Below are positions 34,119 through 42,764 of a DNA stretch of 64,000 nucleotides, piece by piece (within the stretch, counting starts at the first letter, position 1; every line of letters begins with the position of its first letter). The notes under the pieces were generated by a model. The model worked only from the letters and a program-made list of their open reading frames with translations. It ran no database searches and was not told where the DNA came from. Origin of the DNA: Proteus vulgaris (GTDB lineage: Bacteria; Pseudomonadota; Gammaproteobacteria; Enterobacterales; Enterobacteriaceae). The stretch is taken from assembly GCF_033708015.1 (NCBI RefSeq), contig NZ_CP137920.1:310001-374000 (forward strand), written 5' to 3'. A program made the translations under genes and the position numbers.

Positions 34119-35090
34119 ATGAAAAAAAGAGCCATTTATCTTATTTTATTAATGCTAATACTCATTGCATTAGCCGTACTTTTCCGTGCGCATAATCAAT
34201 ATTTATTATTGCAAGGAGAAGTTGATGCACCAGAAGTGATTGTTGCCTCTAAAGCGAAAGGTCGTGTTATTGAACGCCATATAGAGCGAGGTGATGATGT
34301 CAAAAAAGGGCAATTAATGATCACATTAGAAAGCCCTGAACTCAATGCTCAAGTTGCTGCACTTGAGGCGGCTAAAGCACAAGCTCAAGCTCAATTAGAT
34401 TTGTCATTACACGGCACAAGAGAAGAGAGCATTCGTAACCTAGAAGCAATGTTATCTCAAGCCAAAGTAGAAGCAGCTAATGCGGCAAGAGATTATCAGC
34501 GTATCAGCGCAGTGGCTAACCAAGGTTATGTATCCGCGACAGAGCTGGATAATGCGCGCCGTAGTCGTGATGTTGCATCACAACGAGTCAAAGGTGCACA
34601 AGCAGAATTGGATGAAGCTAAAAATGGCGATCGTATTGAATTACGCCATAAATATACAGCAGCAGTACAACAAGCAGAACAACAGCTTATCGAATTGAAG
34701 ATCCAGCAAGAGGATTTACAAGTTAAAGCACCTGTTGATGGTGAAGTGGGACCTATTCCGGCGGAAATTGGTGAGCTTTTTAATGCCAATAGCCCACTTG
34801 CAACCCTTATTCGTATTCCTGATGCCTATTTTGTTTATAACCTTCGTGAAGATATCTTAGCGGATATTCGCAAAGGTGATCGCATTACGATTATGGTTCC
34901 TGCATTAGGTAACAAAGAGATAGAAGCTGAAATTCGCTATATCGCTCCAATGGGAGACTACGCAACAAAAAGAGCGACAAGAGCAACGGGTGATTTCGAT
35001 CTAAAAACGTTTGAGATCCGACTGTATCCAGTGACGCCAATTGAAGGGCTTCGCCCTGGTATGAGTGCATTATGGCGTTGGGATAAATAA
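34119..35090 (+). CDS. HlyD-type membrane fusion protein
   Basis: 323-residue periplasmic adaptor. It has one N-terminal membrane anchor (residues about 4-22), a lipoyl-like half motif (VIVASKAKGRVIERHIERGDDVKKGQLM), a long alpha-helical hairpin rich in Ala/Gln/Glu (about 80-200), then the second lipoyl half (LQVKAPVDGEVGPIPAEIGELF) and a beta-barrel domain. It is similar in type to YhiI and YbhG. It is first in an operon with two ABC-2 permeases, 9 bases before the next gene. Together they would form an envelope-spanning exporter; the substrate is unknown. Confidence 0.88.
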   Translation: MKKRAIYLILLMLILIALAVLFRAHNQYLLLQGEVDAPEVIVASKAKGRVIERHIERGDDVKKGQLMITLESPELNAQVAALEAAKAQAQAQLDLSLHGTREESIRNLEAMLSQAKVEAANAARDYQRISAVANQGYVSATELDNARRSRDVASQRVKGAQAELDEAKNGDRIELRHKYTAAVQQAEQQLIELKIQQEDLQVKAPVDGEVGPIPAEIGELFNANSPLATLIRIPDAYFVYNLREDILADIRKGDRITIMVPALGNKEIEAEIRYIAPMGDYATKRATRATGDFDLKTFEIRLYPVTPIEGLRPGMSALWRWDK

Positions 35091-35099
35091 GGACAAACA

Positions 35100-36245
35100 A
35101 TGAGAGTAAAGGCAGCTTGGCGTGGCTTTAGTAGCGCATTTTCACGAGAAACGCATATGGCGGTTCGTAGCCCTGTTTTTCACTGGCTAAGCTGGCTATT
35201 TCCATTGATGTTATTCACGTTAATCAGTGCTAATTTTTCTGAAGGTACATTGCTGAATTTGCCAGTTTCAGTGATCAATAATGACAATAGCCCATTATCG
35301 AGAACATTGATCAGAGACTTAAATGCAGGCTCTCATGCACAATTAAATACGCTAGATGGAAACCCTCGGACAGCAATGGAGCGGCTTGGTAGTGCGAAGG
35401 ATTATGCAATACTGACCATTCCTAGACACTTTGAAAGTAAGGTCTTAGCTGGAAAACAACCCACCACACGCATGTATTACAACGGCTTGTATTACGCTGC
35501 TGGGAGCTATGCAATACAGGATTTTAGTGGACTAATAGCAGAGCTGAATGCGCAGTATCGCACTGTTTTAGCTCAAGAAATGAATAAACCTGTTCCACCA
35601 TTAGCACAAGTCACTCTCTCTTATGACAGTTTATTTAATGCGAGTGGTAGCTATATTTATTATCAGCAATTTGCGGCTACGATCCATATGCTCCAGCTAT
35701 TTGTCGTGACCTGCACGATTTATTCATTGTCGCGCGGTAATATGCTATTGAATATTAAACCCTTCACCTTTGCACTGATTGGTAAGCTTGCACCTTACAC
35801 CCTGTTTTTCTTAACGTTATTAATTGTTGAATTAGCCGCATTAGTGCATTTTTCGGGAGCGAAAGTGAACGGTAATCCGCTATATATGGTGTTAGTGGGA
35901 TTTTTCTATATTATTGCCGCTCAAAGTGTGGGATTGCTACTCTTTGCGTTTACTAATAGTGCGATAACGGCATACAGTATGATTGGTATGTTGGTGAGTA
36001 TTGCATTGGCATTTTCAGGCATGGCTGTACCTGAACTTTCCATGATTTTACCTGCACAGATTATTTCTAATTTAGAACCATTAACGCACGCCTTAAATGC
36101 GATGTTTGATATCTTCTTAAGAGAAGTATCATTACAAGGTATTTTATATGTTTGTTCACTTTTGCTGATTTATCCTTTTGCTATCGCCTTCTTGGTTCGC
36201 AAACGTATTTTTAAACGATTGGAATTACAGGTAGGTGTTGCATGA
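35100..36245 (+). CDS. ABC-2 type permease, first subunit
   Basis: 381-residue inner-membrane protein of the ABC-2 exporter superfamily (YhhJ/YbhS/YbhR type). The N-terminal helix at about residues 22-42 is followed by a large extracytoplasmic domain beginning LPVSVINNDNSPLSRTLIRDL. Five or so helices lie in the C-terminal half (about 200-370), with the SGMAVPELSMILPAQ segment typical of the family. It overlaps the next permease by four bases (ATGA). The operon contains no ATP-binding subunit, which such permeases normally need. Confidence 0.85.
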   Translation: MRVKAAWRGFSSAFSRETHMAVRSPVFHWLSWLFPLMLFTLISANFSEGTLLNLPVSVINNDNSPLSRTLIRDLNAGSHAQLNTLDGNPRTAMERLGSAKDYAILTIPRHFESKVLAGKQPTTRMYYNGLYYAAGSYAIQDFSGLIAELNAQYRTVLAQEMNKPVPPLAQVTLSYDSLFNASGSYIYYQQFAATIHMLQLFVVTCTIYSLSRGNMLLNIKPFTFALIGKLAPYTLFFLTLLIVELAALVHFSGAKVNGNPLYMVLVGFFYIIAAQSVGLLLFAFTNSAITAYSMIGMLVSIALAFSGMAVPELSMILPAQIISNLEPLTHALNAMFDIFLREVSLQGILYVCSLLLIYPFAIAFLVRKRIFKRLELQVGVA

Positions 36246-37408
36246 TGCAGATGTACTTTCAAACTTTTAAGCGTGTTCTATTGGGGATGTTAGAAAAACC
36301 CATGTGGATGCTACTTATCGTTTCCCTATGCATTATGAGTTTGGTGTATGCCAAACCTGTTTTATGGGATTTGCCTGTGGCGGTGATTAATCAAGATCAT
36401 AGCCCAGCAAGTTATTCACTTATTCGAGCATTAAACTCGACACCAAAATTAAGCATTAAGAACTACGATAATTTAGATGAAGCGTGCCATGATATGATTA
36501 TGCGTGAGCTTTTTGCCATCATTATTATTCCAACTGATTTCGAGAAAAAACTACTTAATGGTAAAAATGTCACTGTGCCAGTCTTCGGTGACGCCACAAA
36601 CCGCCTTGCCAGCGGGCAAATTCAGCAGGAATTGATGTTGGCTTATCAACGGTTATTAGATTCTTACAATGGGCGCATTTTACAAAATGCAGGCTTTAGT
36701 GTTGAACAATCAAAAATTCTATTAAAGCCCATTCAGGGTGAAACCATTGCGATGTATAACCCTGGAGTAAGTTTTGCTGCGATTATTTTCCCAGGATTAT
36801 TAGTGATGTTATTGCAACACTCCCTTTTAATTGCCTGTGTGCGTGTCAGTATTGCCGTCAGGAGTACGCCAAAAGGAAAGCCACCTTTAGCGGTTTATTT
36901 AGGGGCATTATCGGCACTTATCCCTATTTGGTTATTTTTATCTGCGGTATTCTTTGCATTATGGCCTTGGGTATTAGGTTATCGGCAAGAGGCTCCGCTT
37001 TACCAAGTATGGATGCTCACTTTCCCATTCCTATTGGCAGTATTAGGTCTCGGCAAGTTAATTACAGAATGCTTACGCAGTGTCGAGATGATTTATCTGA
37101 CACTGGCATTTGTCACAACCCCCGTATTCTATATTTCCGGCACGATTTGGCCTTTACAAGCGATGCCTGACTGGGTATTTGCCATTTCATCTGCATTACC
37201 GTCTACATGGGCAGTCAATGCCATGGCAGGGATTAATCAAATGGGACTATCATTCCAAAGCATATTGGGTGATATCGTGATGATGCTGGTTTTAGGTGTG
37301 ATTTACACTGTATTAGGCGTACTAGTGGGCATGTTACGTAATGGGGAATTAAGACATATTACGCACCAATTTAAACATTGGTTACATCATCGTGGCGAAT
37401 CAAAATAA
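36242..37408 (+). CDS. ABC-2 type permease, second subunit
   Basis: 388-residue paralogue of the preceding permease, with the same layout: helix near residue 18, an extracytoplasmic domain starting LPVAVINQDHSPASYSLIRAL, and a C-terminal helical bundle with YISGTIWPLQAMPDWVFAISSALPSTWAVNAM, the ABC-2 signature region. The two permeases probably form a heterodimer. Translation is coupled to the upstream gene through the ATGA overlap. A terminator directly follows the stop, so the operon ends here without an ATPase. Confidence 0.85.
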   Translation: MMQMYFQTFKRVLLGMLEKPMWMLLIVSLCIMSLVYAKPVLWDLPVAVINQDHSPASYSLIRALNSTPKLSIKNYDNLDEACHDMIMRELFAIIIIPTDFEKKLLNGKNVTVPVFGDATNRLASGQIQQELMLAYQRLLDSYNGRILQNAGFSVEQSKILLKPIQGETIAMYNPGVSFAAIIFPGLLVMLLQHSLLIACVRVSIAVRSTPKGKPPLAVYLGALSALIPIWLFLSAVFFALWPWVLGYRQEAPLYQVWMLTFPFLLAVLGLGKLITECLRSVEMIYLTLAFVTTPVFYISGTIWPLQAMPDWVFAISSALPSTWAVNAMAGINQMGLSFQSILGDIVMMLVLGVIYTVLGVLVGMLRNGELRHITHQFKHWLHHRGESK

Positions 37409-37431
37409 AAAGCCCTTAAGGGCTTTTTATT
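37407..37431. terminator. Terminator between the exporter operon and ubiV
   Basis: AAAAGCCC and GGGCTTTT form a palindromic stem (37407-37425) followed by T; A on the other side lets it also serve ubiV from the right. Confidence 0.8.
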
Positions 37432-37460
37432 TCATCATGTTATGATTTACTAAAATATTT

Positions 37461-38339
37461 TTATTCTACCAATTCCAATCCTGCTAACTTACGCCAATAA
37501 CCATTACAATCATGGTGATGAACAGTTGTCAGTGGTTGTTGACCCTGTTCATTTTGGCGAAATTGTTTCAAGGTATCAAAAATAGCGTCAGATTCAGGAG
37601 ATAAGCGGATAATATCGACTAGTCCTGCCATTGATGTTTGATCGTTACCCAAGTTATAACAATAGCCACTTTGTGTCTGAATACCATTAAGAACAAATAC
37701 TTGCTGATTTTCTTGTGAGCGTACTTCACGGCCTTGAGGATAATTTTGACAGCAGGTTTCACAATCATCTTTAGCGCGATTTTCAGAACGAGCCGTAAAA
37801 CAGCGCGCTGAATAAGCTAAAGGAAGATGCCCATAAGCCAGTACTTCAACGTCAAACTTATTGCGAATACCTAATTCTTCACATTGATTTAAAAGATTAT
37901 TTAACCATTCGCGCGAAAGCTCAACGGGCATACACCAGCGCATCATGCCTTGTTTATATAATAAACGTAGTGCATAAGCGTTGTAGCAGTTAAGCCCGTG
38001 GCCTGCGACAAAAGGAAGATGCCGTTCATAAAGCATATTGATCACACCAAAATCATGTGCTTCAACTAAAAACTCACCGTTATCAACTAATTTAGCAATT
38101 TCTTTTAATTCAGAGGGGGCTTGTAATAATGCTAAGGTCGAAAGAACCACTTGCTTACCGCTTTTAGCGACTTCTTTGGCGAGATTTATCCAATCTTGTG
38201 GCTTGGTCTCCCGACGTTTACTACAAACCGTTTCACCTAAATAAATGATATCAGCATCACTCTGTTTTGCTTTTTCATAGAACGCTTCAAGTGTTTCTTT
38301 TTGCCAATAATAAAGTACAGATCCTAATGCATATTTCAT
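37461..38339 (-). CDS. ubiV: Ubiquinone biosynthesis protein UbiV
   Basis: U32 peptidase-like iron-sulfur protein; with UbiU it carries out oxygen-independent hydroxylation in ubiquinone synthesis, using prephenate as oxygen donor in E. coli. The 292 residues equal E. coli UbiV. Cys39 (GETVCSKRRE) and the later cluster ARCFTARSENRAKDDCETCCQ supply the cysteines known to bind the 4Fe-4S cluster. I chose the ATG at 38339 (MKYALGSVLYYW). It is 13 bases downstream of ubiU and co-transcribed with it. Confidence 0.94.
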   Translation of the reverse strand: MKYALGSVLYYWQKETLEAFYEKAKQSDADIIYLGETVCSKRRETKPQDWINLAKEVAKSGKQVVLSTLALLQAPSELKEIAKLVDNGEFLVEAHDFGVINMLYERHLPFVAGHGLNCYNAYALRLLYKQGMMRWCMPVELSREWLNNLLNQCEELGIRNKFDVEVLAYGHLPLAYSARCFTARSENRAKDDCETCCQNYPQGREVRSQENQQVFVLNGIQTQSGYCYNLGNDQTSMAGLVDIIRLSPESDAIFDTLKQFRQNEQGQQPLTTVHHHDCNGYWRKLAGLELVE

Positions 38340-38352
38340 TTTCTTATCCTTA

Positions 38353-39348
38353 TTATTGCCATTTACGGTGATAAGCACCCAATGTTGTTTGTGTCCCTTC
38401 TGACATTTTTCCTAATGCGTTCATCCAACGTGGATCCGTGTTAAAGCCTTGAGGATCCTTCTTACATTGATCAATTGCCGCGCGCCAAACTCTTGCGACC
38501 TCTGTGACATAAGCGGGACTACGTTGACGACCTTCAATTTTAACGGATGCAATATTCATCGCTATCAGCTCAGGTAATAGAGAAAGCGTATTGAGGCTTG
38601 TTGGCTCTTCTAATGCGTGATAACAGTGATCATCAACAAAATAGCGTCCTTTACATAATGTTGGGTAACCTGCATTTTCATTGGGTGAATAGCGGTCGAT
38701 AAGCACCTCATTAAGGCGAGATTCCATTCCTTGTGGTGTCTGTTGCCAGCGTACAAAACGGGCAGGAGAGCAAGCACCTACGGTATTTGGAGATTCACCT
38801 GTTAAATAAGAAGAAAGATAGCATCGACCTTCAGCCATAATACATAAGCTACCAAAGGCAAAAACTTCTAAAGGTACTGGGCTAGTTTGTGCTAATTGTT
38901 TGACCTGATGAATAGATAGAACACGGGGAAGAACAATGCGCGCCACATCGAAGTTACGTTGATAAAACGCAATCGCTTGTGTATTGGTTGCAGAAGCTTG
39001 TACCGAAACATGACGTTCAATATGAGGATAACGCTCGGCAGCATACTCTAACATGGCGATATCCGCCAAGATCAGCGCATCAGCACCTAAAGATGCCGCC
39101 ATATCAACGGCTTTTTGCCAGCGTTCAAACCCATCGGGGTGAGCAAAGGTATTTATTGCGATATGCAATTTTCGCTGGTGGCGATGAACATAATTAACCG
39201 CTTCTTGTAACTTCTTTTCTGTGAAATTTAGACCTGCAAAATGTCTTGCATTAGTATCATCTTTTAAGCCGATATAAACGGCATCCGCACCATTATCTAT
39301 GGCCGCTTTTAAGGCAGGTAAGTTACCCGCAGGGCACAGCAATTCCAT
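38353..39348 (-). CDS. ubiU: Ubiquinone biosynthesis protein UbiU
   Basis: Partner of UbiV in anaerobic ubiquinone synthesis; U32 family with a 4Fe-4S cluster. The 331 residues equal E. coli UbiU. Cluster cysteines are visible in FGSLCIMAEGRCYLSS, VGACSPARF and TLCKGRYFVDDHCY. The U32 signature VEVFAFGSLC-like stretch is present. I chose the ATG at 39348 (MELLCPAGNLPALKA); a GTG two codons upstream is possible. It is divergent from ubiT, with an Fnr-like site between them. Confidence 0.94.
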   Translation of the reverse strand: MELLCPAGNLPALKAAIDNGADAVYIGLKDDTNARHFAGLNFTEKKLQEAVNYVHRHQRKLHIAINTFAHPDGFERWQKAVDMAASLGADALILADIAMLEYAAERYPHIERHVSVQASATNTQAIAFYQRNFDVARIVLPRVLSIHQVKQLAQTSPVPLEVFAFGSLCIMAEGRCYLSSYLTGESPNTVGACSPARFVRWQQTPQGMESRLNEVLIDRYSPNENAGYPTLCKGRYFVDDHCYHALEEPTSLNTLSLLPELIAMNIASVKIEGRQRSPAYVTEVARVWRAAIDQCKKDPQGFNTDPRWMNALGKMSEGTQTTLGAYHRKWQ

Positions 39349-39442
39349 CTTCACTTCCCTTTAGAAATTAAGAATGATCAGAAATTGTAATGAGCAAGAT
39401 AAAAAAAGGTTTTGATTTAGGGCAGAGAACGCTGTTTTTTGC

Positions 39443-39456
39443 TTAAGTAAAATCAA
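39443..39456. promoter_or_regulatory. Candidate Fnr site between ubiU and ubiT
   Basis: TTAAGTAAAATCAA has a perfect right half (ATCAA) and three of five matches in the left half of the Fnr consensus TTGAT-N4-ATCAA. It lies about 95 bases upstream of ubiU. The E. coli ubiUV operon is Fnr-activated, which supports the assignment, but the match is imperfect. Confidence 0.45.
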
Positions 39457-39564
39457 AGAACTCAAAATGTGAACAACGGATTAACTGAATATTGATATAG
39501 GATCGCAGAATATCTGTCTATATCTGGCACAATAGCCCATAATTTTATTTATAGGAGTCCGAAC

Positions 39565-40098
39565 GTGTTTAACAAAATTCGTACCCATTTGGTTAAAGAG
39601 GGACCTCGTTTTTTACGTTACCCTTTACAAGTTACGCCATTTGCTTTGCAACGCGATATCTTAGAACAGTTTTTAAGTTGGCAGTTTCGTGAATCATTAG
39701 CTGAGGGTGATTTACATTTTTTAGAAGATAAATGGCTAAAAGTTGAGATAAGAGACTTACATTTACAGTGGTTTATCAGTGTTCGTGATGATAAATTAGT
39801 GGTCAGTCGCTTAGAAAAAGAAGATGTCAGCTTTAGCGGAAATGCGAATGATCTGATTTTAATTGCTGCTCGCAAAGAAGATCCTGACACCTTATTTTTC
39901 CAACGTCGTCTACAAATTGAGGGTGATACAGAACTTGGGTTATATGTTAAGAACCTGATGGATGCAATTGAATTAGACTCAATGCCGTCTGTGTTGCGTT
40001 TTGGTTTATTACAACTGGCTGAGTTTGTAAAAAGTGGGCTTCAAGAAGAAAATGAAGACACTTTGCGCAGCCATGAACTGAGCTCAACTTCATGCTAA
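39565..40098 (+). CDS. ubiT: Ubiquinone biosynthesis accessory factor UbiT
   Basis: SCP2-domain lipid-binding protein that works with UbiU/UbiV in oxygen-independent ubiquinone synthesis. The 177-residue protein starts at a GTG (39565) after TAGGAGT. The SCP2 fold covers most of the protein, with LQWFISVRDDKLVVSRLEKEDVSFSGNANDLILIA and a FFQRRLQIEGDTELGLYVKNLMD segment typical of sterol-carrier-like proteins. The stop overlaps yhbS by seven bases. Confidence 0.93.
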   Translation: MFNKIRTHLVKEGPRFLRYPLQVTPFALQRDILEQFLSWQFRESLAEGDLHFLEDKWLKVEIRDLHLQWFISVRDDKLVVSRLEKEDVSFSGNANDLILIAARKEDPDTLFFQRRLQIEGDTELGLYVKNLMDAIELDSMPSVLRFGLLQLAEFVKSGLQEENEDTLRSHELSSTSC

Positions 40099-40598
40099 TA
40101 CGTGTTGAAATTCCCGTTGATATTCCTGCAATTGATAACCTTTTACGTCAAGCGTTTCCGACAGGCGCTGAAGCAGATTTAGTCGGGCATTTACGTGAAG
40201 AAGGGTTATTAACATTAGGTATGGTGGCAATTAGCGATGAAGGCCAATTGGTTGGCTATATCGGTTTTACACCTGTTGATATTGATGGAAAAGATTGCCA
40301 GTGGGTTGGGCTTGCACCTCTGGCTGTTGCACCTGATTTCCAGAAACAAGGTATTGGACGTCAACTGATTAATGAAGGGTTAGATAGCCTAAATGAATTT
40401 GGTTACGGTGCCGTTGTGGTGTTAGGGGATCCTGAGTACTATCAAAAATCAGGTTTTATTCCAGCTAACTCACAGGGTTTACATTGTAAATGGCCTGATA
40501 CAGAAGATGCTTTTCAGCTTTATACGTTAGAAAATGGCAATGTTGATGATATCCATGGTTTAGTCAATTATTCACCATTATTTGACCAATTTAGCTAA
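40092..40598 (+). CDS. yhbS: GNAT N-acetyltransferase YhbS
   Basis: 168-residue acetyl-CoA-dependent N-acetyltransferase of unknown substrate. The GNAT acetyl-CoA loop is visible as [21 protein letters not shown] (residues about 76-96), with the following [15 protein letters not shown] strand. It overlaps the ubiT end by seven bases and is co-transcribed with it, the E. coli arrangement. It converges on yhbQ and overlaps its 3' end by eight bases. Confidence 0.9.
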   Translation: MLIRVEIPVDIPAIDNLLRQAFPTGAEADLVGHLREEGLLTLGMVAISDEGQLVGYIGFTPVDIDGKDCQWVGLAPLAVAPDFQKQGIGRQLINEGLDSLNEFGYGAVVVLGDPEYYQKSGFIPANSQGLHCKWPDTEDAFQLYTLENGNVDDIHGLVNYSPLFDQFS

Positions 40599-40893
40599 AT
40601 TTATTTAGTTGTATTAAATACAGTGCAATGTCTGAAGGCTGGTCAATGATCAGCTTTTCTTTTTGTGTCTTTTTCAACTGCTTTAATTGGTATTCAAGCT
40701 GAGAAGCACGTTGCCGATCTCCTACTTGACAATAAAACGCCAGTAATAAAGGACCTTTGCCTTTCAGAGCTTTAGCGCCAGTTCCATTCTGATGTTGTTG
40801 AAAACGTCTCTCAACATTTGTTGTGATCCCTGTATAAAGAGAACCGAGACGATTTCTAACAATATAGAGTGACCATATTGTCTCTGTCATCAT
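40591..40893 (-). CDS. yhbQ: GIY-YIG domain protein YhbQ
   Basis: Single-domain GIY-YIG protein of 100 residues (UPF0213 type). The motif appears as [30 protein letters not shown], with Tyr in SLY and YTG, the conserved Arg and the late Glu in [10 protein letters not shown]. Members may have DNA-nicking activity related to repair; the substrate is not established. It converges on yhbS with an eight-base overlap. The neighbourhood ubiT-yhbS-yhbQ is conserved with E. coli. Confidence 0.9.
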   Translation of the reverse strand: MMTETIWSLYIVRNRLGSLYTGITTNVERRFQQHQNGTGAKALKGKGPLLLAFYCQVGDRQRASQLEYQLKQLKKTQKEKLIIDQPSDIALYLIQLNKFS

Positions 40894-41110
40894 TTTTTCC
40901 TTTTTGTGCTATTTTTTCTTTTGATAAATAATACTTCTTAATTTTTTAAGTGAGTCATTTATCGGTTTATCAAAATAAAATCTATTAGATATATCAATAT
41001 GTTGTGAAAATTTTGTGACAATAGACACTATTATTAAAAAAAAGACATTCAATTTTTTTGAAATTGAACAGCAATTATTGCTAATTTTAAAGTTAAATTA
41101 AAGCGCATAA

Positions 41111-41126
41111 TATGATCCACATCACA
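41111..41126 (+). promoter_or_regulatory. Candidate CRP site upstream of the 41178 gene
   Basis: TATGA-N6-TCACA matches the CRP consensus TGTGA-N6-TCACA at nine of ten conserved positions. It lies about 50 bases before the start codon, so the distance to the transcription start is unknown. Confidence 0.4.
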
Positions 41127-41177
41127 GAGAGACACTCCGCGATACCTAACAAAATTAGAATTTATTTGGAGTTTATT

Positions 41178-41429
41178 ATGAAAAAATCTACATTAATCGC
41201 TGCAACATTAGCTTTAAGTGCTATTTCATTCGGTTCACTGGCATCTGATAGTGTATCAAAAAGTCCTTCAGTTAATGGTGAGTATATCACAATCACAGGT
41301 AGTGATACTCTAGATGGTTTAACAACTAAAATTGCTCAAATCGCAAAAGATGAAGGCGCAAAAGGTTTTAAAGTTGTTGGTGCAACAGGTGATGATTACC
41401 TCACTGTAAATGCTGAAATTTATCGTTAA
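41178..41429 (+). CDS. Small secreted protein, YdgH/BhsA/McbA-like (DUF1471)
   Basis: 83-residue periplasmic protein with a clear signal peptide (MKKSTLIAATLALSAISFGSLA, cleavage after about residue 22). The mature part resembles the DUF1471 fold: GEYITITGSDTLDGLTTKIAQIAKDEGAKGFKV then a short beta strand and an aromatic end (LTVNAEIYR). E. coli relatives (BhsA, McbA, YhcN) affect stress resistance and biofilm. The ATG at 41178 follows TTGGAG. It stands alone between yhbQ and the yhbP-like gene. Confidence 0.8.
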   Translation: MKKSTLIAATLALSAISFGSLASDSVSKSPSVNGEYITITGSDTLDGLTTKIAQIAKDEGAKGFKVVGATGDDYLTVNAEIYR

Positions 41430-41543
41430 TTTTCACTGCTGACGATAAATAGCCTGTAATAAGAGACACGCGGTAAGACGCTCGTTTTGGTGATATAATT
41501 ATCAACTAAACAGCGTCTCTTTTTGTATCTATACAGGTATATT

Positions 41544-41984
41544 ATGTCTTCCTTAGACTCGATCAAAATAATTAAACAATATATAAGTGGCAACCATGTG
41601 TTTACCGTATGCACAACGTGCTCGGTAGATGATATTTGGTGTGCGAATTGTTTTTATTGGTTTGATGAAAATCAGATGAGGCTTGTTTTTCTTTCTGAAA
41701 AGAAAACACGGCATGCTCAAATGATGCAGAAAAATTTATTAGTTGCAGGCAGTATTAGCACACAAGAAATGGTTGTATCCGAATTGCAAGGTATTCAATT
41801 TACTGGGACTGTTTCTTTATTGACAGGTAAGGACGACATCAACGCAAGAAAACATTATTGTTTACGCTTTCCTGTCGCATTAGCCGCCATCCATGTGCCT
41901 TTATGGGAACTGCAATTGCAAGAAATTAAGATGGTCAATAATCAGCTAGGTTTTGGTACTAAGCTCTATTGGCAGCGTGATTAA
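41544..41984 (+). CDS. yhbP: YhbP family FMN-binding split-barrel protein
   Basis: 146-residue protein of the UPF0306/YhbP family, with a pyridoxamine-phosphate-oxidase-like split barrel that usually binds a flavin. Visible parts are HVFTVCTTCSVDDIWCANCFYWFDE, LVFLSEKKTRHAQMM, and IQFTGTVSLL before the final barrel strands. No substrate is established. Its presence near yhbQ and yhbS follows the E. coli gene order. I chose the ATG at 41544 after ACAGGTAT; a longer start lacks similarity. Confidence 0.82.
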   Translation: MSSLDSIKIIKQYISGNHVFTVCTTCSVDDIWCANCFYWFDENQMRLVFLSEKKTRHAQMMQKNLLVAGSISTQEMVVSELQGIQFTGTVSLLTGKDDINARKHYCLRFPVALAAIHVPLWELQLQEIKMVNNQLGFGTKLYWQRD

Positions 41985-42004
41985 ATTTCTTTTTTAATTT
42001 TCGA

Positions 42005-42367
42005 CTATTCCCAAAAATAGTGGTTTTTCTGTTCCCATCCTTTTAAAGACATACAAGAAGTGTAAAAGGTTTTTCTGTCTTCTTGGTTTATGTCTTCAAC
42101 ATAGCTTTCTGTCATAGGGACACGTTCAGTATAGGTTTTTTTATCACCACAGTGGTCTTTATCATCTTTGCGACACGTCTTTTGCACATCACGATAAACG
42201 GTACGTTGTAGCACTTCTTTGCGGATAGGGTAGCGAGTATTCGCATCAAACTCACAAAGCATTTTAGCTTCCTGTAATGTGTAATCTGATGCACCTTTAG
42301 GTTCCCAAGTACTACTACAACCTGAAAGTAAAGTTATTGAGAATAAAGAAAAAATTGCTAATTTCAT
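42005..42367 (-). CDS. Small putative lipoprotein, Cys-rich
   Basis: 120-residue predicted lipoprotein. The signal MKLAIFSLFSITLLSGC has a good lipobox, LSGC, with the lipidated Cys at residue 17. The mature part is hydrophilic with further cysteines (MLCEFD, TCRKDDKDHCGDKK, TSCMSLKGW) that could form disulfides in the periplasm. I do not recognise the family; a Ser after the Cys suggests outer-membrane sorting. The start is taken at the ATG at 42367. It stands alone, convergent with the yhbP-like gene. Confidence 0.72.
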   Translation of the reverse strand: MKLAIFSLFSITLLSGCSSTWEPKGASDYTLQEAKMLCEFDANTRYPIRKEVLQRTVYRDVQKTCRKDDKDHCGDKKTYTERVPMTESYVEDINQEDRKTFYTSCMSLKGWEQKNHYFWE

Positions 42368-42496
42368 ATCAAATACAATCATAAAAAGAATAGTTAAGAG
42401 AGTTAATAATAAAACAAAACTAATCTCTTTGACTATCTTTTTTGAAAATGATTCGCATTTGATAACTGGCGTGATTAAGTCAGAGTGGTAAGAGAA

Positions 42497-42523
42497 AAAA
42501 GCCCATTATATAAATGGGCTTTT
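42497..42523 (-). terminator. Terminator of the nrdD-nrdG-orf69 operon
   Basis: AAAAGCCCAT and ATGGGCTTTT form a stem (42497-42523) just past the stop of the 42529 gene. On the minus strand it runs into several T. Confidence 0.8.
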
Positions 42524-42528
42524 AAGGA

Positions 42529-42738
42529 TTACTCAAATGAGGAAAGATTTTTTTCTATCTCAGCATCTATTTCAGTATGTTGGAGATGTTTAGCACCGAG
42601 TTTCTTTTTCAATTCGGTGCCTAGTTTCACGAGTTGTTCTCGATTCGCTTTAGACTGCTTCTTACCCCATTTTTTTAAATGGTAGTTCAGTTCATGATCT
42701 TCAGAAAAGCTTACATATTTATTATCACTTAAAGGCAT
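42529..42738 (-). CDS. Uncharacterised 69-residue basic protein in the nrdDG operon
   Basis: A small, highly charged protein (many Lys and Glu), probably helical: HELNYHLKKWGKKQSKANREQLV and LGTELKKKLGAKHLQHTEIDAEI. No signal peptide or membrane segment. I do not recognise the family. The case that it is real rests on a strong ribosome site (GGAGG about eight bases before the ATG), its place 26 bases after nrdG on the same strand, and the terminator directly after it. Function unknown; co-transcription with anaerobic ribonucleotide reductase is inferred. Confidence 0.72.
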   Translation of the reverse strand: MPLSDNKYVSFSEDHELNYHLKKWGKKQSKANREQLVKLGTELKKKLGAKHLQHTEIDAEIEKNLSSFE

Positions 42739-42764
42739 ACATCCTCCAGCTAATTCAATGTGTA

